From: Paracnuella aquatica
GTDB taxonomy: Bacteria > Bacteroidota > Bacteroidia > Chitinophagales > Chitinophagaceae
Direction of reading: 5' to 3'
Assembly: GCF_003332885.2 (NCBI RefSeq)
Contig: NZ_QOWJ01000001.1
Location: 186,001-250,000 of the forward strand
Length of the DNA stretch: 64,000 nucleotides
Positions 28,810 to 36,640 of this stretch are shown in pieces. The position numbers were made by a program, and so were the translations under genes. The notes under the pieces are model-generated. The model was not told the origin of the DNA, ran no database searches, and worked only from the letters and a program-made list of their open reading frames with translations. Numbering within the stretch: position 1 is the first letter of the stretch; the number at the start of each line of letters is the position of its first letter.

Positions 28810-29517
28810 CTAAAAATCATTCGCCAGGAAAAACCGGTTTTTTTCTACCAGTTTATCATCGTTGTACAGTTCAAACTTGAACCAGCCGGCGTGCATAAAG
28901 TTGGCTTTGTCCAGTGTGAGTGCCGTTTCCTTAATGTTTTTCATTTCAAATAAAAACGAATCGTCGTTTTCAAAAAAACGAATGCGGTATTGTTGCTTGT
29001 CGGCATCGGGCAGGTTAACAAACAGGTAACCGTCTTTATTGGTGTACACATACACCGATGGTATGTACTCCGGTTTTTTAGGCACTACTGTTTTTGCCGA
29101 ATCTTTTCTAGCGCCGTTTACCTGTCCCTGGATGCCCGAACCCGGCGCCACTACGGCCGCTGCATTGGCCGTATCGAGCAATGGCCGTTTTGCAGGTGTG
29201 GTTAAAAAGTTGCCGCCATCCAGCATAATAAACAGGCGGTAAAACATCCGGTCGTTGGGCGCTTTGGTATCCACATAACCATTTTGCACGGCCATCGGGT
29301 CGGCCACGCTCAACACCGTTTTATAAAAATTAAGGCTGTCGAAAGAGCGCTGTATGGAAATTTGCTTTACCTGCTGGTAGTTGTTTACCCAACCAATCAC
29401 GATCCTGTTTTGCCCAACATTGCGCAACGAAAAATTGGGCAGCGTATCCTGTGCTGCAGCTTGTTGGCAGCAAAAAAACAGGAGCGAACCAATACAAAAT
29501 TTTCTGATCCAATTCAT
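28810..29517 (-). CDS. Secreted protein, possibly fibronectin-III-like
   Basis: A 235-aa exported protein with signal peptide about 1-23 (ending QAAAQ). The first half (25-105) reads like one beta-sandwich of the type seen in Bacteroidota fibronectin-III modules (RIVIGWVNNY, ISIQRSFDSLNFYKT, GYVDTKAPNDRMFYRLFI). A low-complexity Ala/Val/Gly linker and a second beta-rich part follow. The role is unknown. The ATG at 29517 is chosen over 29541 because it starts the signal peptide. It lies 39 nt downstream of the PLP-enzyme gene on the same strand. Confidence 0.75.
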   Translation of the reverse strand: MNWIRKFCIGSLLFFCCQQAAAQDTLPNFSLRNVGQNRIVIGWVNNYQQVKQISIQRSFDSLNFYKTVLSVADPMAVQNGYVDTKAPNDRMFYRLFIMLDGGNFLTTPAKRPLLDTANAAAVVAPGSGIQGQVNGARKDSAKTVVPKKPEYIPSVYVYTNKDGYLFVNLPDADKQQYRIRFFENDDSFLFEMKNIKETALTLDKANFMHAGWFKFELYNDDKLVEKNRFFLANDF

Positions 29518-29538
29518 AGCCGATTTGGGATTGGCCAG

Positions 29539-29546
29539 CAAATATA
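29539..29546 (-). promoter_or_regulatory. Candidate -7 element (TATATTTG) for the secreted protein gene
   Basis: Exact TAnnTTTG, 21 nt ahead of the ATG at 29517. It sits between that gene and the upstream PLP-enzyme gene. Confidence 0.4.
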
Positions 29547-29556
29547 GGATGCAGGC

Positions 29557-30471
29557 CTATTCGGCGCCGAAGATTAACGTTCCGGGCGGCAGCGACCGGT
29601 TGCCCTGCAGCCCGCCACTGTGCACAAGCAGCACATGGCTGCCCTTTGGAAAATAGCCGGCGGCCACCAGGTTTTGAAACGCAAAAAATAGTTTTCCCGT
29701 GTACACAAAATCCGATGGAATCCCGGTTTGTTGGTACCATTCGTTCATAAAATGCAGCAATTGCGGTGTGTGTTTGGCGTAGCCGCCACCATGATGTTCG
29801 TGCAATATTTGTATCGGCCTGATCATTTCTGGCGGCAACAAACTTTGCACGGACGCTTCCAATGAGTAATTATTTTTGAGCACCGAAATACCAATCACCT
29901 GCTGGTGCGGCAGTGCGGCAAGGTGCAAGCCAGCCAGCGTGGTGCCCGTGCCGACGGTACACATAATATGAGAAAACGATTGAATATTTATACCGTCTAA
30001 AATGGTGGCGGCACCCAACATGCCTTCTTTACTATAGCCACCTTCCGGAATGATGATGTGTTCTTTATCGGCTATCAGCGTTAATAATTCGTCCGGAATT
30101 TTTTGATTGCGGTAATCGGTGCGGTTGGTAAAAAATAATTGCATCCCCAGCGCTGCTGCCTGAAGCAGTGTAGGCGATGGCACCTTTCCCCGCTCGCCGC
30201 GAATAACACCATACGATTGCAAACCTGCAGCAGCACAGGCAGCAGCCGTTGCCACAATATGATTCGAAAACGCGCCACCAAATGTTACGATCGCTTTTTT
30301 ATTGCCGCTCGTTGCAGCGGTCAGGTGCAGTTTTAATTTATACCATTTATTGCCCGAAACCACCGGGTGCACTGCATCGAGGCGCAACACAGCTGCCTGC
30401 AATTGCTGTTGCTGCAGCTGCGGTAGCGAAATCGATTGCACTGCTGGTATGGAATTTATAATAAACGACAT
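29557..30471 (-). CDS. PLP-dependent D-cysteine desulfhydrase / ACC deaminase family
   Basis: Fold-type II PLP enzyme of 304 aa. The PLP-lysine region SGNKWYKLK (about 39-47), the phosphate-cradle-like VGTGTTLAG (about 171-179) and SNHIV are present. This subfamily includes 1-aminocyclopropane-1-carboxylate deaminase and D-cysteine desulfhydrase. Most bacterial members without the ACC-specific residues act as D-cysteine desulfhydrases, so substrate is left open. Its start overlaps the region before the divergent nucleotidyltransferase. The ATG at 30471 is preferred over 30483. Confidence 0.85.
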   Translation of the reverse strand: MSFIINSIPAVQSISLPQLQQQQLQAAVLRLDAVHPVVSGNKWYKLKLHLTAATSGNKKAIVTFGGAFSNHIVATAAACAAAGLQSYGVIRGERGKVPSPTLLQAAALGMQLFFTNRTDYRNQKIPDELLTLIADKEHIIIPEGGYSKEGMLGAATILDGINIQSFSHIMCTVGTGTTLAGLHLAALPHQQVIGISVLKNNYSLEASVQSLLPPEMIRPIQILHEHHGGGYAKHTPQLLHFMNEWYQQTGIPSDFVYTGKLFFAFQNLVAAGYFPKGSHVLLVHSGGLQGNRSLPPGTLIFGAE

Positions 30472-30524
30472 GCCGTTTGACAAGCGGCGAAAATATTTAC
30501 TTTCGTTTCCAATTTTACAACAAT

Positions 30525-31424
30525 ATGAAACCTACACTCCTGATTATGGCCGCCGGCATGGCGTCGCGTTATGGAAGTATGAAGCAGATCCAGCAGTTTG
30601 GCCCCAGCGGCGAAACCATCATGGATTACTCCATTTACGATGCAATAAAGGCAGGCTTTGAGAAAGTTGTTTTTATCATACGCAAAGATTTTGCTGAAGA
30701 CTTCAAAGCCATTTTCGAACCCAAGCTCCAGGGCAAAATCAAAACCGAATATGTGTACCAGGAAATGACAGCCTTTACCGAAGGCTACCAGGCACCTGCC
30801 GACCGCACCAAACCTTGGGGTACATCGCATGCCATCCTTTGTGCACAGCCGTCGATCAACGAGCCTTTTGCCGTAATCAACGCCGATGATTTTTATGGTC
30901 AGGACGCATTTCAAAAAGCATACGACTTTTTGGTAAAAGAAGCCAATGACCAAACTTTTGCACTGGTGGGTTACCAGTTGGAAAACACGCTTTCTGAAAA
31001 CGGTTCGGTAAGCCGCGGTGTTTGCGAAGTGGATGCCGACAACAACCTGGTGCAAATCAACGAACGCCTGAAAGTGTACGAAGAAGATGGCAAGATCGTG
31101 TACGAAGAAGCGGACGGCAGCAAGCATCCGATTGGCGACACCGCCAAAGCATCGATGAACTTTTGGTGCTTTACGCCGACGCTGTTCCCGTTCCTGCAGG
31201 AAGAGTTCCGCAAGTTCTTAGCGCAAAGCGGGCAGGAGCTGAAAGCCGAATTCCTCATTCCTTACTCCGCCGATCGTTATATTAAAGATGGCAAAGGTGT
31301 GATCAAGGTGATTCCAACCGCTGCGCAGTGGTTTGGCGTTACTTACAAAGAAGATGCACCTGTGGTGAAGCAACGCCTGGAAGCAGAAATTGCTGCCGGC
31401 AAGTATCCGCAGCGCCTTTGGTAA
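30525..31424 (+). CDS. Sugar-phosphate-type nucleotidyltransferase
   Basis: A 299-aa GT-A-fold NTP-transferase, most like sugar-1-phosphate nucleotidyltransferases. The N-terminal signature MAAGMASRYGSMKQIQQFGP (8-27) fits the G-x-G-x-R...PK pattern. The metal-binding INADDFYG (about 124-131) follows. No acyltransferase C-terminus is present. The substrate sugar is unknown and no sugar-biosynthesis genes are adjacent. The ATG at 30525 is chosen over an earlier in-frame start at 30477 because it begins the Rossmann-like strand. Confidence 0.83.
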   Translation: MKPTLLIMAAGMASRYGSMKQIQQFGPSGETIMDYSIYDAIKAGFEKVVFIIRKDFAEDFKAIFEPKLQGKIKTEYVYQEMTAFTEGYQAPADRTKPWGTSHAILCAQPSINEPFAVINADDFYGQDAFQKAYDFLVKEANDQTFALVGYQLENTLSENGSVSRGVCEVDADNNLVQINERLKVYEEDGKIVYEEADGSKHPIGDTAKASMNFWCFTPTLFPFLQEEFRKFLAQSGQELKAEFLIPYSADRYIKDGKGVIKVIPTAAQWFGVTYKEDAPVVKQRLEAEIAAGKYPQRLW

Positions 31425-31452
31425 AATTTTTTAGAAACAAGCGCTTTTTTAT

Positions 31453-31490
31453 AAAGATTCCATTTCTTCAAGAGATGGAATCTTTTTTTT
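31453..31490 (+). terminator. Terminator after nucleotidyltransferase gene
   Basis: An 11-bp perfect stem (31453-31463 / 31475-31485) followed by eight T residues. Confidence 0.85.
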
Positions 31491-31502
31491 GTAGCCACCT
31501 GT

Positions 31503-31912
31503 GGTAATGCTGTTGTGCTCCTGTTGCGTCGCACACTTGTACGTTCTGTATCGCTATTGGGCTTTACTCATGCACTTGTAGTAAACGGTCGTCCTATATT
31601 AGCTGTCATGCCGAACTTGTTTCGGCATCCCCTTCAAATGCGGCATTTATAAGTAGTGCAGGAGTTGCCGAATGGTCTTCGGCATGATAAGCCCTTATTG
31701 CAATGTGGCATACACTTTCAGTAGAATTTTTCCTTTCGTTTTACTACCCTTTGCCTACTAATCAAGTTATTTGCCCCTGTCATCCTGAGCGCAGCGAAGG
31801 ATCTGAGCCTGCACTTGCGCAAATGTTGAAGAGAAAGTGAACCTGCTTTTTCTGCAAAGATGCTGCACCTACAACACTTAGATGCGTCGCTGCGCTCAGC
31901 ATGACAAGCAAA
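31503..31912. repeat. Composite two-hairpin repeat element, copy 2
   Basis: Same module order and nearly the same length (410 bp) as 19711-20121. Module A includes gttgcgtcgcacact (31523-31537). Hairpin B spans about 31604-31627 / 31666-31689, with the middle of its right arm diverged. Hairpin C spans about 31777-31806 / 31877-31912. Spacer sequences differ strongly from copy 1, while hairpin arms and spacing are kept. It lies between convergent genes. Confidence 0.85.
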
Positions 31913-32056
31913 AACCCAGCGCAACAAACAAAAACCCAAAAACACGCAACACAAAAAAGCCACAAAAACCAAAGTCTTTGCGGCTAACATATATGCTGAT
32001 ATTTAGTTGTTCAGTGAACGCTCGGTCTGGTAGAGTCTCTGTGTAAAACCAAAGGC

Positions 32057-33166
32057 TTAATTCACCTTCACCATAAAAACAAAATCCTTGATCTTTTTAA
32101 CCTGCTGGGTGCGGTCGAGGTTTTTCAGCGAGCCTGCATTGGGCAGTTTCACTTTACCAAAAGCGGTGTCCTGCCTGCGCAGCGAGTCAATGGCGCGGTG
32201 AATGAATTTTGATTGCGTGGCAAACACTACACCTTCGGCGCTGGTTTGTTTGGTGCTCAATATGCCCACCACTTCACCGGCTTTGTTCAGGATGGGACCG
32301 CCGCTGTTGCCGGGGTTGGCTGCAATGGCAATCTGGTAAGTCATCGTATCACCTTTAAAACCGGTTTTGGCAGAAAGATAACCTTCGCCATACACAATTT
32401 CATTGCGCGGATAACCCAGCGTAAACACCGGTTCAGCCAGTTCACCAGGTGTTTGTTTGATGGCGTAGGGTAGGGAAGCAGGTGCTTTAAAAGAGCTGTC
32501 TACAATCTGCAACAGGGCCAGGTCTTTTGCCATATCCATAAACACTACCTGCACTGCATAATCTTTACCATTATTGCCCTGGATCACCACATGGCTGGCA
32601 TTCTGGATCACATGCGCATTGGTGGCCAGCAGCCCTTTGGTATTGATCAAAAAACCGGTGCCGCCGGTTTTATAAGTAATATCGGGCGGTGCGGTGGTTA
32701 CATGATTTTTAACCTGGTTCAGTTCCTGGTTCAGTTCCTGGTCTTTGCGTTTCAGCGCATCGATCTGGCGGCTCAGTTGAGCAATTTCTTTAGCGGGTGC
32801 TTTCGGCGAAACCGACACCACCAGCGAGCTCAGTGCAATGGCCGTAATGCCCGCAATGGATGCGGCAATTGCGGCCACACGCTTGTATTTATTTACCAGG
32901 TAAACAACCTTGGCACGGCCTTGCAGGCGGGTAGATTGAATAGCGCCTTTCTCAGCCAAGTCAATGTGGATGTCGTTCAGTTTGCTCTTGAACTTCTTGA
33001 TCTCATCGAAATGCGTGAACTGGTGCACAAAAAATGTGTGCTCCACCACCATCTGGTCAATTTCAGGATTCGTTTTGCGCAGCTGTTCAAACTGAACACG
33101 TTCATCCGGGCTCATTTGCCCGTTGATGTAGCGTTCAATTTGTTCCAGCATCTTCAGTTCGTCCAT
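32057..33166 (-). CDS. Membrane protein: anti-sigma-like N-terminus fused to trypsin-like protease
   Basis: A 369-aa protein with an unusual layout. Residues 1-95 are helical and cytoplasmic-like, with the motif ERYINGQMSPDERVQFE (11-27) that recurs in Bacteroidota anti-sigma factors. One TM helix (about 97-119) follows, then a Glu/Gln/Lys coiled coil (122-155) and a periplasmic trypsin-like domain (165-335). The triad is His185 (ATNAHVIQ), Asp215 (AKDLALLQ) and Ser288 (PGNSGGP). There is no PDZ domain. Its start codon lies 1 nt after the stop of the sigma-factor gene. The anti-sigma role is inferred from position and the N-terminal motif. The protease domain is certain. Confidence 0.85.
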   Translation of the reverse strand: MDELKMLEQIERYINGQMSPDERVQFEQLRKTNPEIDQMVVEHTFFVHQFTHFDEIKKFKSKLNDIHIDLAEKGAIQSTRLQGRAKVVYLVNKYKRVAAIAASIAGITAIALSSLVVSVSPKAPAKEIAQLSRQIDALKRKDQELNQELNQVKNHVTTAPPDITYKTGGTGFLINTKGLLATNAHVIQNASHVVIQGNNGKDYAVQVVFMDMAKDLALLQIVDSSFKAPASLPYAIKQTPGELAEPVFTLGYPRNEIVYGEGYLSAKTGFKGDTMTYQIAIAANPGNSGGPILNKAGEVVGILSTKQTSAEGVVFATQSKFIHRAIDSLRRQDTAFGKVKLPNAGSLKNLDRTQQVKKIKDFVFMVKVN

Positions 33167-33167
33167 C

Positions 33168-33731
33168 TCAGGCGTTGCTATTATAGGTACTAAAAAACAA
33201 TTTCTTCAGGCGCATCAGGCATTTATACTTCTGCGTCTTGGCGTTGTCGGCGTTGGTATAGCCAAACGAAAGGGCAATGTCCTGCATATTGCGCTTTTCA
33301 AGGTAAAAGGCTTCCAGCAGGCTTTTGCAGGGTTCGCCGAGGCTGCCGATGGCTTTTTCCATGGTGGCAAACTCGTGGTTGTGCTGTTCCTGTTCCTCTA
33401 CTTCCGCCTCTACGCCAATCAGCTCCAGTTCACCTTCTTCGGCTATCATAAACCTGTTTTGGTGCATCAGGCGTTTGAGCCAAATGCGCCGGCAAACCGA
33501 GTAAATAAAAGTGCCCAACTGGCTGGTGAGGGTGAAAGATTCTGATTTAGCCTTTTCGTACAAAACAATCATGGCCTCCTGAAAAACATCCTTCGCATCT
33601 TCGGCCGTTCCGTTGTTCTTTAAAACAAGCGCCTGCACCAGATTGTAATGCTCCCGGTAAATGGTTTCGATGGCCTTGCGGTCGTTCTTAGCCAGTCCCC
33701 TCAAAAGTAAAGTCTCATTGTCCGCTTTCAA
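33168..33731 (-). CDS. ECF-type RNA polymerase sigma factor
   Basis: A 187-aa sigma-70-family factor with region 2 (about 20-90, including DVFQEAMIVLYEKA) and a C-terminal region-4 helix-turn-helix (about 125-185, CKSLLEAFYLEKRNMQDIALSFGY). Between them lies an unusually acidic linker (about 95-115, Glu-rich). Region 4 is more divergent than in the ECF protein at 52158. The gene is followed after 1 nt by the membrane protease gene, so the two proteins are probably made together. Divergent to it, across 130 bp, are three small lipoprotein genes. Confidence 0.88.
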   Translation of the reverse strand: MKADNETLLLRGLAKNDRKAIETIYREHYNLVQALVLKNNGTAEDAKDVFQEAMIVLYEKAKSESFTLTSQLGTFIYSVCRRIWLKRLMHQNRFMIAEEGELELIGVEAEVEEQEQHNHEFATMEKAIGSLGEPCKSLLEAFYLEKRNMQDIALSFGYTNADNAKTQKYKCLMRLKKLFFSTYNSNA

Positions 33732-33861
33732 CGCTCATTATTTAATACCAAAAACTAAAAATAGTAACCCGCAGTCCGGCAGAAAAATTTTTTAAAATCG
33801 TGGGTTACCTTTTTGCAAAGCGGGGAATAAACCTGGGTAGACTTAAAAATCAAACAAAAAA

Positions 33862-34098
33862 ATGAAAAAAGCTTTTTTGATTCTTGCTGTAGCTGCTTCG
33901 GTAGCTGCCTGCAACAATGATGGCGCTTCTGCTGATACTGTAAAAGATTCTGTAGTTGACGCTATCGATTCGACCGCTGATGCCCGTATTGATTCGATCC
34001 AGGAAACTACTGACAGCGTGGTGAACAAAGTGGAGGCCACTTTTGAAAAAACTGATTCTGCTAATAAAGCAAACGCTGACTCTGCTGCTAAACAATAA
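33862..34098 (+). CDS. Small acidic lipoprotein 1 of cluster
   Basis: A 78-aa lipoprotein: KK start, hydrophobic run and lipobox VAAC (Cys17). An Asp/Ser/Ala/Thr-rich tail follows with repeated (V/I)DS units (VKDSVVDAIDS, ARIDS), resembling an amphipathic helix. It is probably related in style to the 13217 and 34371 products. Its stop overlaps a possible ATG of the next frame (TAATG). The function is unknown. Confidence 0.72.
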   Translation: MKKAFLILAVAASVAACNNDGASADTVKDSVVDAIDSTADARIDSIQETTDSVVNKVEATFEKTDSANKANADSAAKQ

Positions 34099-34118
34099 TG
34101 ACTGAAACCTTGACCACC

Positions 34119-34331
34119 ATGAAACAATTCGCCTGTCTGTTTTTAACTGTGCTGCTCTTTTCTTCCTGTGGCGAAGAAGGCCGCGAAGCCAGAAACGAAG
34201 TGGACAGCGTTTTGAAAAAGGTGGAGAACAAGGCCGAGGTTCTGGCAGATTCTGCAAAAGAAAAATACAAAGACGTACGGGATCATTTGGATACGGCATT
34301 GGACCGCGACCGCAATGACACGCTGCGTTAA
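34119..34331 (+). CDS. Small charged-helix lipoprotein 2 of cluster
   Basis: A 70-aa lipoprotein. The hydrophobic signal ends in lipobox FSSC (Cys17). The mature part is a single highly charged helix (EVDSVLKKVENKAEVLADSAKEK..) with heptad-like spacing. The frame begins at an ATG at 34098 overlapping the preceding stop, but the ATG at 34119 gives a clean signal peptide. No homologous domain was recognised. Lpp-like small helical lipoproteins are one possible comparison. Confidence 0.68.
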   Translation: MKQFACLFLTVLLFSSCGEEGREARNEVDSVLKKVENKAEVLADSAKEKYKDVRDHLDTALDRDRNDTLR

Positions 34332-34370
34332 ACTTTTCCTTAACTATCAACATTTTTTAAAAAACAACAC

Positions 34371-34613
34371 ATGAAAAAGTTCCTTGCAATTTTCGCTCTG
34401 GCTGGTGTACTGGTAGCTTGCGGCAACGACGCTGAAACAACTGACGCTACAACCGACACATCTACTTTGACCGTTGATCCTGCTACTACCGACACAACCG
34501 GTATGGGCACTGGCACCATCGGTACCGACACTACCGGCATGGGCACTATGGGCGCTGATACCACTGGTATGAGCACCACTACTACCGACACAACCACTGG
34601 CGGTCAGCAATAA
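34371..34613 (+). CDS. Small lipoprotein 3 with DTTGM repeats
   Basis: An 80-aa lipoprotein with lipobox LVAC (Cys17). The tail is almost entirely Thr, Gly, Asp and Met, with three DTTGM(G/S)T units (about 42-70), probably disordered. The first 19 residues closely match the 13217 product, while the tails differ, a pattern of shared export signal with fast-evolving repeats. A terminator follows at 34690-34722. Confidence 0.72.
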   Translation: MKKFLAIFALAGVLVACGNDAETTDATTDTSTLTVDPATTDTTGMGTGTIGTDTTGMGTMGADTTGMSTTTTDTTTGGQQ

Positions 34614-34689
34614 TTGGTTCGGTTTTAGACCGTACCCCATTTCTGCTTTTGCCAGATCAAAGAATTTTATGGCAAGCATTCTTAAGTCG

Positions 34690-34722
34690 AGTCTCCCTTG
34701 TTTTCAGGGGAGACTTTTATTT
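34690..34722 (+). terminator. Terminator after lipoprotein cluster
   Basis: An 8-bp stem (34690-34697 / 34708-34715) plus a T-G wobble, with T-rich tail ttttatttt. Confidence 0.75.
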
Positions 34723-34753
34723 TACGACTACGGAATTTACCCTGCAAGGGCGT

Positions 34754-34761
34754 TACCTTTG
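34754..34761 (+). promoter_or_regulatory. Candidate -7 element (TACCTTTG) for the helicase gene
   Basis: Exact TAnnTTTG, 14 nt before the ATG. A leader of about 10 nt is predicted. Confidence 0.45.
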
Positions 34762-34775
34762 CGCAAATTTTGATA

Positions 34776-36458
34776 ATGACAACTTTCGAATCGCTTGGAT
34801 TAAGCGAACCGCTGCTTCGTGCAGTTACAGACCTTGGATTTACCACACCTACCCCTATACAAGAGCAGGCTATCCCGGTGCTGCTTTCCGGCACCAACGA
34901 CCTCATTGGCCTGGCGCAAACGGGCACGGGAAAAACGGCAGCATTTGGCCTGCCGCTGCTTCAACTCATCAATCAGGACGACCGGCACCCGCAGGCCCTG
35001 ATCGTTTGCCCCACCCGCGAATTGTGCATGCAGATCGTGAATGAGATGGAGCTGTTTAAAAAGTTTCAACCGGCGGTACACATCGTAGCCGTGTATGGTG
35101 GCACATCTATTACCAACCAGATCCGCGACATCCGCCGCGGCGTGCAAATAGTGGTGGCCACACCGGGCCGCCTCATCGACCTGATTGAGCGCAAAGCCAT
35201 TAACCTCGAAGAGATTAAATACGTGGTGCTGGATGAAGCTGATGAAATGCTGAACATGGGCTTCCAGGAAGATATTGAGGCTATTTTGAAAAATACGCCG
35301 CAGCGCGACAGCACGTGGCTGTTCAGCGCTACGATGCCGCCCGAAATCCGCAACGTAAGCAAGCGGTATATGAAAAACCCAACCGAAGTAACGGTGGGTA
35401 AAGTAAATACTGCCAATAAAAACATCGACCACCAATACCTGGTTACAACTGCGCAGCACCGTTATGAAACGTTGAAGCGGCTGATTGATTTCAACCCCGG
35501 TATGTACGGCATCATATTTACCCGCACCAAAATGGATGCGCAGGATATTGCCGAAAAACTGACCCGCGAAGGATACGACATTGAAGCCCTGCACGGCGAC
35601 CTGAGCCAAGAGCAGCGCAACAAGGTGATGGGCAAGTTTAGGGATAAAGCGTTGCAACTGCTGATTGCCACCGACGTGGCAGCACGGGGCATCGATGTGT
35701 CGGGCATTACCCACGTGATTAACTACGAACTGCCCGATGACGTGGAAGTGTACACCCACCGCAGTGGCCGTACCGGCCGTGCCGGCAAAACCGGTGTTTG
35801 CCTTTCCATTGTACACATGCGTGAAGCGCACCGCATCCGCACCATCGAACGCATGATTGGTGTGCCGCTGCACAAAATGGAAATCCCTTCGGGCAAAGAC
35901 GTTTGCCGCAAGCAGTTTTTCTTTTTTATGGAAAAACTAATCCAGGCTGATGTTAGCCACGGCGATTATGAAACGTACATGCCGCTGCTGGAGGAAAAAT
36001 TTGCCGATATGAGCAAAGAAGAAGTGCTGAAGCGTGTGGCTGCATTGGAGTTCGACCGGTTTTTGAAATACTACGAAAACTCGGAAGACCTGAATGTACG
36101 CAGCCGCGAACCACGTGAAAGAAGGGGCGAAGGCACATTTGCCGAACGCAGCCGTGAAAGCCGTGGCGAACGCAAGCAATACGGCAGCGGTGGCGGAAAC
36201 TTCACCCGCTTGTTTGTGAACCTGGGTACAAAGGATGGCTTTTACAAAGCATCGTTCCTGCAGTTTATCCTCGACCTGAGCGACCTGCGTAAAGATGTGC
36301 TGGGCCGCATTGATATGCGGGAAATGAACAGCTGGGTAGAAGTGGACGCAAAAGCGGCCGATCAAATGATTCGTTCCATCGACGGCAAAAACTTTCACGG
36401 CCGCCGCATCCGGATGAATCCTGCCGATTCTGCACCCTTCAAGCGTGAAAAACGATAA
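34776..36458 (+). CDS. DEAD-box RNA helicase with DbpA-type RNA-binding domain
   Basis: A 560-aa ATP-dependent RNA helicase. Q-motif region FTTPTPIQEQAIP, Walker A AQTGTGKT (about 47-54), DEAD box LDEADEM (about 150), SAT, and HRSGRTGRAG (about 327-336) are all present. A basic Arg/Glu/Gly stretch (about 455-490) leads to a C-terminal DbpA RRM-like domain (about 490-555, FVNLGTKDGFYKASFLQF...). It fits the CsdA/DbpA group linked to ribosome assembly and cold adaptation. The ATG at 34776 is used because the upstream frame overlaps the terminator and promoter. Confidence 0.94.
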   Translation: MTTFESLGLSEPLLRAVTDLGFTTPTPIQEQAIPVLLSGTNDLIGLAQTGTGKTAAFGLPLLQLINQDDRHPQALIVCPTRELCMQIVNEMELFKKFQPAVHIVAVYGGTSITNQIRDIRRGVQIVVATPGRLIDLIERKAINLEEIKYVVLDEADEMLNMGFQEDIEAILKNTPQRDSTWLFSATMPPEIRNVSKRYMKNPTEVTVGKVNTANKNIDHQYLVTTAQHRYETLKRLIDFNPGMYGIIFTRTKMDAQDIAEKLTREGYDIEALHGDLSQEQRNKVMGKFRDKALQLLIATDVAARGIDVSGITHVINYELPDDVEVYTHRSGRTGRAGKTGVCLSIVHMREAHRIRTIERMIGVPLHKMEIPSGKDVCRKQFFFFMEKLIQADVSHGDYETYMPLLEEKFADMSKEEVLKRVAALEFDRFLKYYENSEDLNVRSREPRERRGEGTFAERSRESRGERKQYGSGGGNFTRLFVNLGTKDGFYKASFLQFILDLSDLRKDVLGRIDMREMNSWVEVDAKAADQMIRSIDGKNFHGRRIRMNPADSAPFKREKR

Positions 36459-36462
36459 AAAA

Positions 36463-36494
36463 TTTGGTTCTTTTTTGAATATCCTTTAGTTTTA
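36463..36494 (+). promoter_or_regulatory. Candidate promoter of the attenuated aromatic operon
   Basis: TTTG (36463-36466), 20-nt spacer, then TAGTTTTA (36487-36494), which differs from TAnnTTTG at the last base only. Transcription would start near 36500, at the leader ORF. Confidence 0.5.
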
Positions 36495-36499
36495 CTGCC

Positions 36500-36574
36500 A
36501 TGTTATTGACGAAAGCTTATTACGGATTTTATTTTACCTTCTTTAGTAAAGAAGCCGGGATGCTTTTGTTGTAA
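36500..36574 (+). CDS. Phe/Tyr-rich attenuator leader peptide
   Basis: A 24-codon ORF, ATG at 36500 and TAA at 36572-36574. Codons 7-15 read YYGFYFTFF: four Phe and three Tyr in nine codons. It ends just upstream of mutually exclusive hairpins and lies 67 nt before a prephenate dehydratase gene. This is the arrangement of pheL-type leaders, whose translation speed reports the supply of charged tRNA-Phe and tRNA-Tyr. No known leader-peptide family is claimed. The call rests on composition, position and RNA pairing. Confidence 0.8.
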   Translation: MLLTKAYYGFYFTFFSKEAGMLLL

Positions 36575-36633
36575 CCGAACCGAATAAAAAATCTACAACA
36601 TAGAATCCCGGCCTGGAGGCCGGGATTTTTTTT
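36538..36633 (+). promoter_or_regulatory. Transcription attenuator (antiterminator/terminator switch)
   Basis: Three competing stems are visible. (1) A 7-bp hairpin 36538-36544 / 36548-36554 overlaps the last Phe codons. (2) An antiterminator pairs gccgggat (36554-36561) with atcccggc (36605-36612), and ttgttgta-side 36567-36573 with 36594-36600. (3) The terminator is at 36604-36627. The 5' arm of the terminator is shared with the antiterminator. A ribosome stalled on the Tyr/Phe codons leaves 36554-36573 free, so the antiterminator forms. A ribosome reaching the stop codon covers it, so the terminator forms. Confidence 0.78.
36604..36633 (+). terminator. Attenuator terminator hairpin
   Basis: A 10-bp perfect stem (36604-36613 / 36618-36627) with TGGA loop, G/C core and a T-run to 36633. 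It lies only about 8 nt before the prephenate dehydratase ATG. Confidence 0.88.
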
Positions 36634-36640
36634 GCCGCAA

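Larger units (their letters stand above)
31425..32056. other. 632-bp gene-free convergent intergenic region
   Basis: Holds the terminator of the nucleotidyltransferase gene and the second composite repeat (31503-31912). No credible ORF. Confidence 0.8.
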
